From an uncultured Dorea sp. (GTDB taxonomy: Bacteria > Bacillota > Clostridia > Lachnospirales > Lachnospiraceae), in assembly GCA_900550865.1 (NCBI GenBank), contig URTM01000013.1:12194-76193 (forward strand): DNA of 64,000 nt. The letters run 5' to 3'. The notes under the pieces are model-generated. The model saw only the letters and a list, made by a program, of their open reading frames with translations, was not told the DNA's origin and searched no databases. Shown piece by piece: positions 7,661 to 15,454 of the stretch (the first letter of the stretch is position 1; the number at the start of each line of letters is the position of its first letter). Position numbers and translations under genes: made by a program.

Positions 7661-7960
7661 CTACTTATTATCAAACGTAATATTCCGTACCATATTTCTG
7701 TTAATCAGCTGGGTTCCCTTCTTGGTATCTACCTTTATCCACTGCATATCTGCGTCCATGAGCTTTCCTTTGATTGCTCCTACTTCATTAAACAGACTTA
7801 CCGTACATTCTTTTCCCATATACTGATCTAACATTGAACCATCCATATCTTCTTCCTTTCCTTCTCCATTTACAATTGTGATTACACTGTTTGCCGCCTG
7901 TACTGTCAGCGCCGTAAGCATATTCAGGTTATTAAGCGCTACTATTGTTGCAACGTTCAT
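7661..7960 (-). CDS. Small conserved protein, possible Sm-like beta barrel
   Basis: This 99-residue soluble protein has an excellent Shine-Dalgarno (GGAGGTGAG) five bases before the ATG. The first 35 residues are a hydrophobic alpha segment (NVATIVALNNLNMLTALTVQ) without a clear export signal. The C-terminal part, from ECTVSLFNEVGAIKGKLMDA through WIKVDTKKGTQLINRNMV to NITF, alternates strands and turns like LSm/Hfq-type small barrels. That resemblance is inference. It stands alone between the thi promoter and the MetE-like gene. Its function is unknown. Confidence 0.75.
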   Translation of the reverse strand: MNVATIVALNNLNMLTALTVQAANSVITIVNGEGKEEDMDGSMLDQYMGKECTVSLFNEVGAIKGKLMDADMQWIKVDTKKGTQLINRNMVRNITFDNK

Positions 7961-8066
7961 GTAGACTCACCTCCATCTTTTCCTGCAGGTCTTGTTATCA
8001 GTATATCATACTTCCAGATGATAGAACGATTTTTTAAAATGCCGCTTCTCACCCGGTTCTTCTGGT

Positions 8067-9185
8067 TTATCTGTCTGACCAGACTTCATCGGCGATCTCT
8101 TTTACAAGCTTAAGCTTTGCCCACTGTTCTTCTTCCGTCAGCTTATTACCGATCTCGCAGGATGCAAATCCGCACTGTGGGCTTAAGTATAAGCGGTCAA
8201 GAGGAACATATTTGGCTGCTTCATGGATTCTTGCAATTACTTTCTCTTTGTCTTCCAGTTCCGGTGTCTTGGTTGTTACAAGTCCAAGTACAACCTTCTT
8301 ATCGCCGGACACCTTTGCAAGTGGTGCAAATCCACCGGATCTCTTATCATCGTATTCCAGATAATATGCATTTACATTCTCTTCTCCGAATAACAGATCT
8401 GCTACAGAATCATATGCTCCGGAACTGAAGAATGTAGAGTGATAGTTTCCACGGCATACGTGTGTATTGATCACCAGATCTTCCGGTGCCTGTGCAACTA
8501 CCTGATTATTCAGTTCCAGAAGAAGTTTCTTGTAATCTTCCAGTCTCTGTCCTGTTCTTCCGGTCAGTGCAACTGCCATCTTCGCATCTACCATTCCGCC
8601 CCATACACAGTCATCAAACTGAAGGTTACGGCAGCCTGCTGCATAAATTTCCTGCACGAATTCACCGTATGCCTTGATCACATCTTCTGCAAATGCTTCT
8701 TCCGATCCATAGATTTCCAATGTTGTATTCAGAAGCTGTGCCCCGGTAAAGTATGCATAAAACTGTCCCGGTGACGGGATGGTCTGTTTTGCAATGGTAT
8801 TTTCATCTTCTAATGCTTTGATGAATTTGAAGTGTTCCACAAATGGATGATCCTTTACAGAAATCTTTCCCGTCATGTATGTATCATCGATCATTGCCGC
8901 TTCCGCATCAAATGTCGTATTTCCCTCAACTGTTTTCTGATGTTCGATTCCTTCAAATCCCCACATAAAATCCAGATGCCATGTCGATCTTCTGAATTCT
9001 CCGTCTGTAATGACATGATATCCAAGCTCTTTAATCTTGGCTACCAATTCCAGGATGCATTCATCTTCTACTGCTGTTAATTCTTCCTGCGAAATGGTTT
9101 CTTCTTCAAATTTCTTTCTTGCGTCTTTTAATTTCTGTGGGCGTAAAAAACTTCCTACGAAGTCATGACGAAATGGTGTATTCAT
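8067..9185 (-). CDS. Cobalamin-independent methionine synthase C-terminal-like methyltransferase (YxjG/YxjH type)
   Basis: This 372-residue protein corresponds to the catalytic C-terminal half of MetE, a TIM barrel that transfers a methyl group to a thiol. It carries the zinc ligands His and Cys in NTHVCRGN (about residue 235) and a further Cys in LSPQCGFAS near residue 330, plus the DCVWGG segment. A stand-alone half of this size matches YxjG/YxjH-like proteins rather than full MetE (about 750). The ATG at 9185 follows AAGGAGGAGAA, and the open frame extending to 9341 was rejected. The methyl donor and substrate are not certain. No S-box or T-box is visible upstream. Confidence 0.85.
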   Translation of the reverse strand: MNTPFRHDFVGSFLRPQKLKDARKKFEEETISQEELTAVEDECILELVAKIKELGYHVITDGEFRRSTWHLDFMWGFEGIEHQKTVEGNTTFDAEAAMIDDTYMTGKISVKDHPFVEHFKFIKALEDENTIAKQTIPSPGQFYAYFTGAQLLNTTLEIYGSEEAFAEDVIKAYGEFVQEIYAAGCRNLQFDDCVWGGMVDAKMAVALTGRTGQRLEDYKKLLLELNNQVVAQAPEDLVINTHVCRGNYHSTFFSSGAYDSVADLLFGEENVNAYYLEYDDKRSGGFAPLAKVSGDKKVVLGLVTTKTPELEDKEKVIARIHEAAKYVPLDRLYLSPQCGFASCEIGNKLTEEEQWAKLKLVKEIADEVWSDR

Positions 9186-9569
9186 AATTCTCCTCCTTGC
9201 CGGTTGGAACTTAGGTTTTCTGGCTTTTTTATTGTCCCTGATGGCTTTCTTTTCTATTTTCATACCTTTGATTGTTTTCTCAATCGATGGACTTATTATA
9301 ATTTGTTTTGATAAACTTGTATAATACAAAAAAATGTGCATTTGTCATAGTTTCAAACTATAGCAAATATATCTTTCAACTTATTATTATCACACTACAA
9401 AAGCCGACATCAGCAACTTCTCAGTCGTACTCTTCCATAAAACACATATTTTTCTACCTTCTTTGTCATACCATAATCATATATCCATCATATTAATTAT
9501 AGTTTTCACTTATCTTTGTCGCAGTTGTATAATTTATTCGGACGAAAATATGAAAGGAAGCGTTTTACT

Positions 9570-10337
9570 ATGAAGGAAAAAACACTTTTTCCCAGAGAAG
9601 AAAAATCAGAAATTTTATTCAAGAAAATCTCAGAAGATAAATGGGCCTGTGAAAAGCTGATGGAAACTTTCTGCAGTTACTTATTCAGTAACGACGGTGT
9701 CGATCTCCCGGATAATCCTTCTGCTGTAGAATTTACCCAGGCACTTTTCAATTCCTACCGCAACCGTGACTTATCCGCTTTTTTAATGTCAATCTGTCAG
9801 AACACGGTCTTTGATCTCTTACGAAATGCATTCCTGATTCCTTACCGGTTCAATGCCGATGGCAAACAGAATCCCATAATTATGACAGATGAAAATGGAG
9901 TTTTACTACCTGAATATAAGAAATCTGTTCATGAACGGGAATACCGTCATTTTCATGAAGTTTATATGGATCTCGGATCTCCAAAGAATATTTTCCTGGC
10001 ACAGGCGTACCGCTACAGTCATTCTTATACATCCGATGATATGGAACCGGAGCAAAATATTCTGGAAAAGAATAACGGTGTACTGCTGATCCGTGAATTA
10101 CCGGATACCGTAAGATTAAAAGAAACCGAAGCAGAGGCTTATTCGGCTATTCTGGATATTGTCATAAAACTTCAGAAAGAACTTCCTATGTCCTATGTAT
10201 TCTATGGACAGGATTCTCTTGTTGAAGATAATACTCGTTATGACGAGATCGGAGTTTTCCTTCCGAATTCACATTTCTTAAAAAATCTGGAACGCCACGT
10301 TTCCAAAGCAGAGGCGATCATTTATGCAGACAACTAA
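9570..10337 (+). CDS. Unknown protein coupled to ThrE exporter
   Basis: This 255-residue soluble protein has no signal sequence. The start at 9570 follows GAAAGGAAG, and an in-frame ATG at 9516 lies too close to the -10-like TATAAT at 9526. It is mostly helical in the first half, with CEKLMETFCSYLFSNDGVDL and a Phe-Asp-rich middle, and ends with alternating strands. I recognise no catalytic motif. Its last 14 bases overlap the start of the ThrE gene in another frame, which argues for translational coupling and a shared role, perhaps an enzyme or regulator linked to amino-acid efflux. Confidence 0.72.
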   Translation: MKEKTLFPREEKSEILFKKISEDKWACEKLMETFCSYLFSNDGVDLPDNPSAVEFTQALFNSYRNRDLSAFLMSICQNTVFDLLRNAFLIPYRFNADGKQNPIIMTDENGVLLPEYKKSVHEREYRHFHEVYMDLGSPKNIFLAQAYRYSHSYTSDDMEPEQNILEKNNGVLLIRELPDTVRLKETEAEAYSAILDIVIKLQKELPMSYVFYGQDSLVEDNTRYDEIGVFLPNSHFLKNLERHVSKAEAIIYADN

Positions 10338-11670
10338 TTCTAACTTTATTGATATTATGGAAAAAAATCATATGGAGATTCCATGGCATGACTACGCCAA
10401 TGATGACAGTAATGTACTGATCGCAGAAGCCGGATTGATCGAGAAAGCTTCTGTCATCGGCCGTGTGGGCCTGATCATGCTCTCCTGTGGAACCGGTGCA
10501 TGGCGTGTACGGACTTCCATGAACCGGCTTTCCAAAGAGCTTGGTGTAACCTGTACGGTAGACGTAGGACTTATGTCTATTGTGTTTAACTGTTTCGATG
10601 GAAACGATTGTGTTTCCCAGTCATTGAGTATTGCCAATACAGGAGTCAATACATCCAAGCTTTACCGCATGGAACAATTCGTAGATCATTTTCCGGAAGA
10701 AGAAGCACATATGACCGGTGAAGATATCCATAAGCGACTGGATGAAATTGAAGAAATTCATGCCCTTTATTCACCGTCCAAACTTGGATTCGCCGCGGCT
10801 CTTGCCTGCTGCGGCTTCACATTTTTACTTGGCGGCGGACCGGTTGAGATGGCTCTCGCATTCATTGCCGCCGGCATCGGTAACCTCATCCGTACCAAAT
10901 TGATCAAGCATCATTACACATTGTTCCTGAATATTGCAGTATCCGTGTCTGCTGCATGCTTTACTTATGCAGTCTTTCTGAAACTTGCAGAGCTTATCTT
11001 TCACATTCCGGAGCTTCACGAAGCCGGTTATATCTGCTCTATGCTGTTCATCATTCCCGGATTTCCATTTATTACAAGCGGGATTGACCTTGCAAAGTTG
11101 GATCTGCGTTCAGGACTGGAACGGCTTACTTATGCAATCATTATTGTGATGGTTGCCACTTTATTTGCATGGATCATGGCTTTACTTCTGCATCTGGAAC
11201 CGGCTGATTTCACGGCACTGCATCTGAGTACTGCTGCCCGCCTTATCTTCCGTGTGATTGCAAGTTTTTGCGGAGTATTTGGATTCTCGATCATGTTCAA
11301 CAGTCCTTACTCTATGGCTGCAACGGCCGCTTTTATCGGTGCCATTGCCAATACACTCCGGCTTGAACTTGTTGATTTCACCAGTATGCCTCCGGCTGCT
11401 GCTGCATTCATCGGTGCACTGACTGCCGGATTGCTTGCTTCTTTTATTAAGAAGAGTAACGGATACCCACGAATCTCGCTTACCGTACCTTCCATTGTAA
11501 TCATGGTTCCGGGACTTTATCTGTACCGTGCGATTTATAATTTCGGGATTATGTCCCTGACGGATGCGGTTTCATGGTTTACTTCTGCGATTATGATTAT
11601 TGTGATGTTGCCGCTTGGACTGATCTTTGCGAGAATTCTGACTGATCGTACGTTTCGGTATTGTACGTAA
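10324..11670 (+). CDS. ThrE-family threonine/serine exporter (fused ThrE/ThrE2)
   Basis: This 448-residue protein begins with a soluble domain of about 140 residues (ETGxxSxRV-like segment CGTGAWRVRTSMNRL), followed by about ten membrane helices. The N-terminal DUF1212 (ThrE) and C-terminal DUF3815 (ThrE_2) parts are fused in one chain, which in many Firmicutes are separate genes. FIIPGFPFITSGID is the conserved intramembrane motif of the first unit, and VPGLYLYRAIYNF the corresponding motif of the second. It probably exports threonine or serine with proton exchange. It overlaps the unknown gene upstream by 14 bases. Confidence 0.88.
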   Translation: MQTTNSNFIDIMEKNHMEIPWHDYANDDSNVLIAEAGLIEKASVIGRVGLIMLSCGTGAWRVRTSMNRLSKELGVTCTVDVGLMSIVFNCFDGNDCVSQSLSIANTGVNTSKLYRMEQFVDHFPEEEAHMTGEDIHKRLDEIEEIHALYSPSKLGFAAALACCGFTFLLGGGPVEMALAFIAAGIGNLIRTKLIKHHYTLFLNIAVSVSAACFTYAVFLKLAELIFHIPELHEAGYICSMLFIIPGFPFITSGIDLAKLDLRSGLERLTYAIIIVMVATLFAWIMALLLHLEPADFTALHLSTAARLIFRVIASFCGVFGFSIMFNSPYSMAATAAFIGAIANTLRLELVDFTSMPPAAAAFIGALTAGLLASFIKKSNGYPRISLTVPSIVIMVPGLYLYRAIYNFGIMSLTDAVSWFTSAIMIIVMLPLGLIFARILTDRTFRYCT

Positions 11671-11710
11671 CATCTGACAGCCCTTTACAAATGCATGGCA
11701 ATTCAAAAAG
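11671..11710 (-). repeat. Degenerate dispersed repeat after ThrE gene
   Basis: CATCTGACAGCCC, then ATGCATGGCAATTCAAAAAG, keeps the outer parts of the dispersed element (compare GCATGGCAATCAAAAAA at 29717-29733). The inner palindrome is lost. It begins at the stop codon of the ThrE gene. Confidence 0.35.
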
Positions 11711-11738
11711 ATATTTTGCTCCCTCCTCAAAACCAGCA

Positions 11739-11767
11739 GGGACAGGAAAAAATATTTTCCCTGTCCC
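11739..11767. terminator. Bidirectional hairpin GGGACAGG
   Basis: GGGACAGG (11739-11746) pairs with CCTGTCCC (11760-11767), extended by A/T pairs inside the loop. It lies between convergent ThrE and the ogt remnant. No long T-run follows. Confidence 0.5.
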
Positions 11768-11774
11768 CATTGAT

Positions 11775-11894
11775 TTACATTGCAAATTTTGGTGTAAAAT
11801 CAGGTTCTTTCCCCTGAAAATAAATGTCCAGCCACCGGTCTGTCTGTTCAAATACCTGCAGATTCTTCTCCTCCGTCTCGATGCCATATTCTGT
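11775..11894 (-). pseudogene. Remnant of methylated-DNA-protein cysteine methyltransferase (ogt)
   Basis: The minus strand encodes about 37 residues beginning LTEYGIETEEKNLQVFEQ, then TDRWLDIYFQGKEPDFTP, ending at TAA (11777-11775). This matches the region before the catalytic domain of Ogt-type proteins, where a WLDxYFxGxxPDFTP segment is usual. A stop codon precedes it and the whole catalytic PCHR part is missing. It lies 48 bp below an HD-domain gene, in the place expected for the last gene of an alkylation-repair operon. Confidence 0.6.
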
Positions 11895-11942
11895 TAGGTT
11901 CTATTTTCCTGCCATCTGTTCTTTTTCAGTTCTTTTCCCGTT

Positions 11943-12431
11943 TTAATTCAGATAAATGGCATCTAACAGTTCTTTTCCCGTTTTTGTTTCAAATATTTTT
12001 TCTCTTGCATTTCTTATTGATTTTTCTGACATCTGGCTTTCATCCGCATTCACGAGGAAATCTGCCTCCAGCAAAATCCGGTAATCCATACCATCTACAT
12101 TTCCATAAGTATGATGATGACTGACCAGATACACAATCCGTTCTTTCATCTGTCCTTCAATCTCTGCCTCTTCCAGGAATTTTTCTGCAAGAGCGATGCC
12201 TTCCTTTTCCTGATATTTTCCATTGGTGTTACCATATTTTTCTCTGCAAAACGGGCAGGCAATATCGTGTATGACAGCTGCTGTCTCGAGTGTTTTTTGT
12301 GTTGTTTCATCCAGTCCCTCTTTTTCACCGATTAATTTTGCATAGGTATATACTTTCAGAAAATGGGCGATATCATGTGTATTTCTATTGGATTCCTGTA
12401 TCATCTTGATGAGCATGTCGTTAACTGTCAT
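11943..12431 (-). CDS. HD-domain phosphohydrolase
   Basis: This 162-residue protein has the HD metal-binding pattern: H of HDIAHFL near residue 20, the H-D pair in AAVIHDIACPF near residue 55, and HHHTYG near residue 105, followed by EADFLVNADES. Such proteins hydrolyse nucleotide or phosphate-ester substrates. The exact one is unknown. The start ATG overlaps the stop codon of the upstream glycosylase remnant (ATGA), showing it was part of a coupled operon. The reading frame appears intact although its neighbours on both sides are decayed. Confidence 0.82.
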   Translation of the reverse strand: MTVNDMLIKMIQESNRNTHDIAHFLKVYTYAKLIGEKEGLDETTQKTLETAAVIHDIACPFCREKYGNTNGKYQEKEGIALAEKFLEEAEIEGQMKERIVYLVSHHHTYGNVDGMDYRILLEADFLVNADESQMSEKSIRNAREKIFETKTGKELLDAIYLN

Positions 12432-12683
12432 TTCTTGTCTTTCTCCTTTTTGACTTTCTTATTCTTTTCCTTAACCGATGCTTTTTTCACTGCATAATCT
12501 TTCATCTCCGGTATTGCTCCTCCGGCCACTGCCCACAAGTACAGGCTTGCCACACTGCAATACGGCAAAAATCTTTTTCTGTATTTTTCGAATATCTTCC
12601 AAGTCGAATTCCCGATTCAGAATCTTCCCTGCAAAGTCTGTCAGATATTGGATTTCTTTGTCTCCATATTCAAAGTACCTCAT
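12428..12683 (-). pseudogene. DNA-3-methyladenine glycosylase remnant (internal deletion and frameshift)
   Basis: The start MRYFEYGDKEIQYL, read from an ATG with GGAGGA overlapping the end of patB, is the typical N-terminus of clostridial HhH-GPD 3-methyladenine glycosylases. The next segment TDFAGKILNREFDLE belongs about 95 residues further on in such proteins. After RKIQK the frame shifts by one base, and the other frame continues RFLPYCSVASLYLWAVAGG, the conserved C-terminal helix, to a TGA at 12430-12428. Roughly 85 of about 215 codons remain, without the catalytic HhH region. The enzyme is dead. Confidence 0.75.
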
Positions 12684-13545
12684 ATTCCTCCAGTCTGCGT
12701 AATGCCTCCTGCAATTTCGAAGTTGGAAGTGCCAGTCCCATCCGGATACCATAAGGAATGTGAAACTGACGTCCGTCTCTCCACAAAACACCAACTTCTA
12801 CACCGGCACGTAAGAGTTCATCCAGCGTTTTCCCACTATATTTACACCAGTCCGTGAAATCAGGAACAATCACATCTGTCCCTTCCGGCTTGTACAAGAT
12901 GACATGACTGGTCTTATTGGCAAAAAAATCCAACGCATAATTGATATTTGTTTCCAGTACTTTCTTCAATTCAGCCAGCCACTCCCTGCCATCTGTAGTA
13001 TAAGCTCCGATTAGTGCATGCATGGAAAGAACATTCATGTCATTATAATGCCCCAGAGACTCATACCGTCGTAAAGCATCTGCTAATTTCTTATTATAAA
13101 CGATATGATAACTTCCTACCAGTCCTGCAAGATGGAATGTCTTGGACGGTGCATAGAATGCAATCGTCCTCTGTCTTGCATCTTCTGATACCGACTGTGT
13201 CGGTATATGTTTTTTCCCGAAAAAGGTCAGATCTGACCATATCTCATCTGAAATGACCTGAACATCATATTTGTGGAATAATTCCATCATACGTTCAAGT
13301 TCCCACCGTTCCCAGACACGGCCGCTTGGATTATGTGGAGAGCAGAACAACGACGTATGGATGTGATTCTCTTTTATCTTTTTCTCCATATCTTCATAAT
13401 CCATACGAAGTACTTCGTTTTCATCTTCTGTAAGCGGACTTAGCACGGCAGGATAACCATTCCGGTTTAACTGTGTCGTAAATCCAGTATATGTAGGACT
13501 ATGCAGAAGTACTGCTCCGTGTTCCGGATTCAGAAGTTGCTTTCA
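12670..13545 (-). pseudogene. patB: 5'-truncated PatB/MalY-type cystathionine beta-lyase (aminotransferase class I/II)
   Basis: About 290 C-terminal residues of a pyridoxal-phosphate C-S lyase remain. SPHNPSGRVW, DEIWSDL and the PLP lysine in APSKTFHLAGL (K) are all present, and the C-terminal GIRMGLALP is intact. About 100 N-terminal residues are missing: the frame is open to 13545, where it meets an opposite-strand AraC fragment, and a stop lies just beyond. A GTG at 13446 could still start a 258-residue product, but without the N-terminal arm it would lack part of the active site. The stop overlaps the start of the glycosylase remnant. Confidence 0.8.
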
Positions 13546-13759
13546 GCTCTGTCTTGATACGACGCCTTATAAATATCTTCTGGAATTCCGCCTTTCAAAA
13601 GCTGCCGGACTTTTAAAAGAAACGGATCTACCGGTCGGGATCATTGCCGAAAATACTGGTTTTCATCAGATGAGTCACTTCGGGAAATGCTTTAAAGAAA
13701 AAACGGGGCATACGCCCCGAGAGTACCGTTCAATGAATGCACTATCAATCACACACTAA
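13541..13759 (+). pseudogene. C-terminal fragment of AraC-family regulator
   Basis: The plus strand encodes 72 residues ending at TAA. They include TTPYKYLLEFRLSKAAGLL, then IIAENTGFHQMSHFGKCF and GHTPREYRS, the second half of an AraC-type DNA-binding domain with its second helix-turn-helix. There is no start codon. Its left end coincides with the truncated 5' end of patB on the other strand. A single deletion that removed both 5' halves and the shared promoter of a divergent pair explains this. Confidence 0.85.
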
Positions 13760-14101
13760 TATATGTGTACTGTTTGCACGATATATGAACAGTACCCATA
13801 ATTTTACCGTCTTTTCTATTGCACTATTAGAAAATATATGTTAACCTACTTTCACGCAATTCTTACTCGAAGAACTGCAAAAGGTTTCTATCAACCAATC
13901 GGCAAATATTTTTATAGCTCAATATTTCGAGCAGATAATCCGATACTACTTACCAAGATGAATATTGCTTTGATATATGTTTCATAATTTTTAACAATAA
14001 GTTTTTCTTTTCTGTCATATTATACTATGTTAAAATATACTTAATCAGAGATTTCTTTACTTCAGGCGATAGTTCATCTTACAAAAGAAGGGAGAATTCT
14101 C
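13760..14101. other. AT-rich gap without recognisable genes
   Basis: I see no coding frame or RNA in these 342 bases. A Shine-Dalgarno (GAAGGGAG) at the right end serves the Rpn-family gene. A TATACT at 14034 may be part of its promoter but no good -35 is clear. Confidence 0.5.
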
Positions 14102-15070
14102 ATGTGTAAACTGAACAAAAAAAATTTGAATGTAACCGCTCAGACAAACGCAATATCTGACGATCATTTGGCAGCTGAAGATTCATTTATTATGCTGCCA
14201 ACCGTCGATTTCTGTTTTAAGGAATTGATGCATAACGAAACTGTCCGAAAGGGAATTATAGCCGCAATATTGAATATCCATCCATACGAAGTTGAAAAAA
14301 CAGAGCTTATGCCTACAATACTCCGAAAGGAATCCGAAGAGGATAAATATGGTATTCTTGATGTCCGGGTCAAATTAAAAGATGGTACACAGATGGACTT
14401 TGAAATGCAGGTAATCTACTATGATTACTGGACTAATCGAACAATTTATTATCTAAGTAAAATGTATTCGGCACAGATTAAAGAGGGCGATAATTATGAC
14501 AAGCTCCAGAAATGTATCCAAGTAAGCATTCTTGATCATGTATTAATATCTGATGATACGGAATGTTACCGCCGTATTTGTTTTTGCGATACGAAAACCG
14601 GAAAAGTATATTCAGATAAAATGGAAATTCATATTCTTGAGCTTCCAAAATTACCGCCGGAACAGCAAAATGAATCTGATTTAATGCAATGGATGCGTTT
14701 TCTGGGTGGAAAGAACAGGGAGGATTTGAAACGAATGGCAGAGAAAAATTCTAACCTAAAAGAAGCGTATAATGAATTAGACAAACTGAGTGCTGATGAG
14801 CAGAAACGTCTTGAATACGAAGCCAGGCAAAAGGCTATCCGGGATAAAAACATTTTACTCATAACTGGTGAGAACCGCGGACTTGAAAAAGGCGAGCGCA
14901 TCGGACTTGAAAAAGGCGAGCGCATCGGACTTGAAAAAGGTATTCAGGCAACAATAGAAACTTGCCAGAATTTTCAAATTTCAAAAGATAATATCTGCCA
15001 GAATTTAATAGAAAAATTTGATCTTTCTAAATCAGAATCGCTTTCTTATATCGAAAAATACTGGAAGTAG
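14102..15070 (+). CDS. Rpn-family PD-(D/E)XK nuclease/transposase-like protein
   Basis: This 322-residue protein of the recombination-promoting nuclease (PF12784/Rpn) family has MLPTVDFCFKELM at the start. The nuclease core GILDVRVKLKDGTQMDFEMQ has D and E-x-Q catalytic residues near residues 83-101, and YYLSKMYSAQIKEGDNY follows. After an Asp/Glu-Lys rich linker the C-terminus carries an eight-residue repeat GLEKGERI copied two and a half times. Rpn proteins act in RecA-independent DNA mobility or as anti-phage nucleases. A 48-codon fragment of a related protein exists at 49.3 kb. It lies among decayed genes. Confidence 0.88.
   Translation: MCKLNKKNLNVTAQTNAISDDHLAAEDSFIMLPTVDFCFKELMHNETVRKGIIAAILNIHPYEVEKTELMPTILRKESEEDKYGILDVRVKLKDGTQMDFEMQVIYYDYWTNRTIYYLSKMYSAQIKEGDNYDKLQKCIQVSILDHVLISDDTECYRRICFCDTKTGKVYSDKMEIHILELPKLPPEQQNESDLMQWMRFLGGKNREDLKRMAEKNSNLKEAYNELDKLSADEQKRLEYEARQKAIRDKNILLITGENRGLEKGERIGLEKGERIGLEKGIQATIETCQNFQISKDNICQNLIEKFDLSKSESLSYIEKYWK
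14879..14940 (+). repeat. 24-bp in-frame tandem repeat in Rpn gene
   Basis: Two identical 24-base units (14879-14902, 14903-14926) beginning GGACTTGAAAAAGG are followed by a partial third. Each encodes GLEKGERI. Identity at DNA level suggests recent duplication and possible copy-number change without frameshift. Confidence 0.9.
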
Positions 15071-15071
15071 A

Positions 15072-15182
15072 TTTTACCTGCATGACCTCTGGCAAAGCAC
15101 ATGGATTATCTGGCCGGTAGCAGGAGTTCTTTTCGGAGTTGTCAAAACTGTATCCAACATAATACTCAAGGCGGATGACTAA
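15072..15182 (+). pseudogene. Short membrane-anchor gene fragment
   Basis: Directly after the Rpn stop, another frame reads HDLWQSTWIIWPVAGVLFGV, then VKTVSNIILKADD and a stop. The WIIWPVAGVLFG helix resembles the C-terminal membrane anchor of small regulators in Clostridia. No start codon is present. This is a remnant, tentatively of an HTH membrane protein. Confidence 0.4.
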
Positions 15183-15190
15183 TCCGCCTT
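15168..15190. terminator. Hairpin AAGGCGGAT/ATCCGCCTT
   Basis: Nine perfect base pairs around a five-base loop overlap the end of the fragment. There is no long T-run on either side. Confidence 0.5.
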
Positions 15191-15192
15191 AC

Positions 15193-15390
15193 CTACCAGT
15201 TCAGCGGATTACAGTCATCCTCACATTTTCCGTCCTTAATCTCCTCACAGTGTCTTAACTTTTCCTCAATGCAATCATATCGTTTCTGTGCTTCTTCCAG
15301 TTCCTTTTTCGTCTTTTCTTCCAGCTCTTTTAATATCTGGTATCTCTCATCAAATTTCGTTCCCGGTGTCTGATTTTTTATTTCTACACT
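15193..15390 (-). pseudogene. C-terminal coiled-coil fragment, probably of a MerR-type regulator
   Basis: The minus strand encodes about 65 residues without a start codon. A Glu/Lys-rich coiled coil (QILKELEEKTKKELEEAQK) is followed by YDCIEEKLRHCEEI and a cysteine-containing tail ending DDCNPLNW. The coiled coil plus short tail resembles the end of MerR regulators, where the DNA-binding half would lie upstream. A stop precedes it. The family assignment is uncertain. Confidence 0.4.
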
Positions 15391-15454
15391 TTACATTCCA
15401 TCACAACATTAATAACCTATGACAGAACTTGTATACATTTTTCTTAATTATCTC

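Noticed and set aside
8067..9341. MetE-like protein starting at 9341
   Set aside because: The extra 52 residues are basic and unlike the family; the start at 9185 has AAGGAGGAGAA.
11597..11887. Minus-strand open frame of 96 codons
   Set aside because: It overlaps the ThrE gene on the other strand and the ogt remnant in a different frame; its translation is Arg/Cys-rich without family features.
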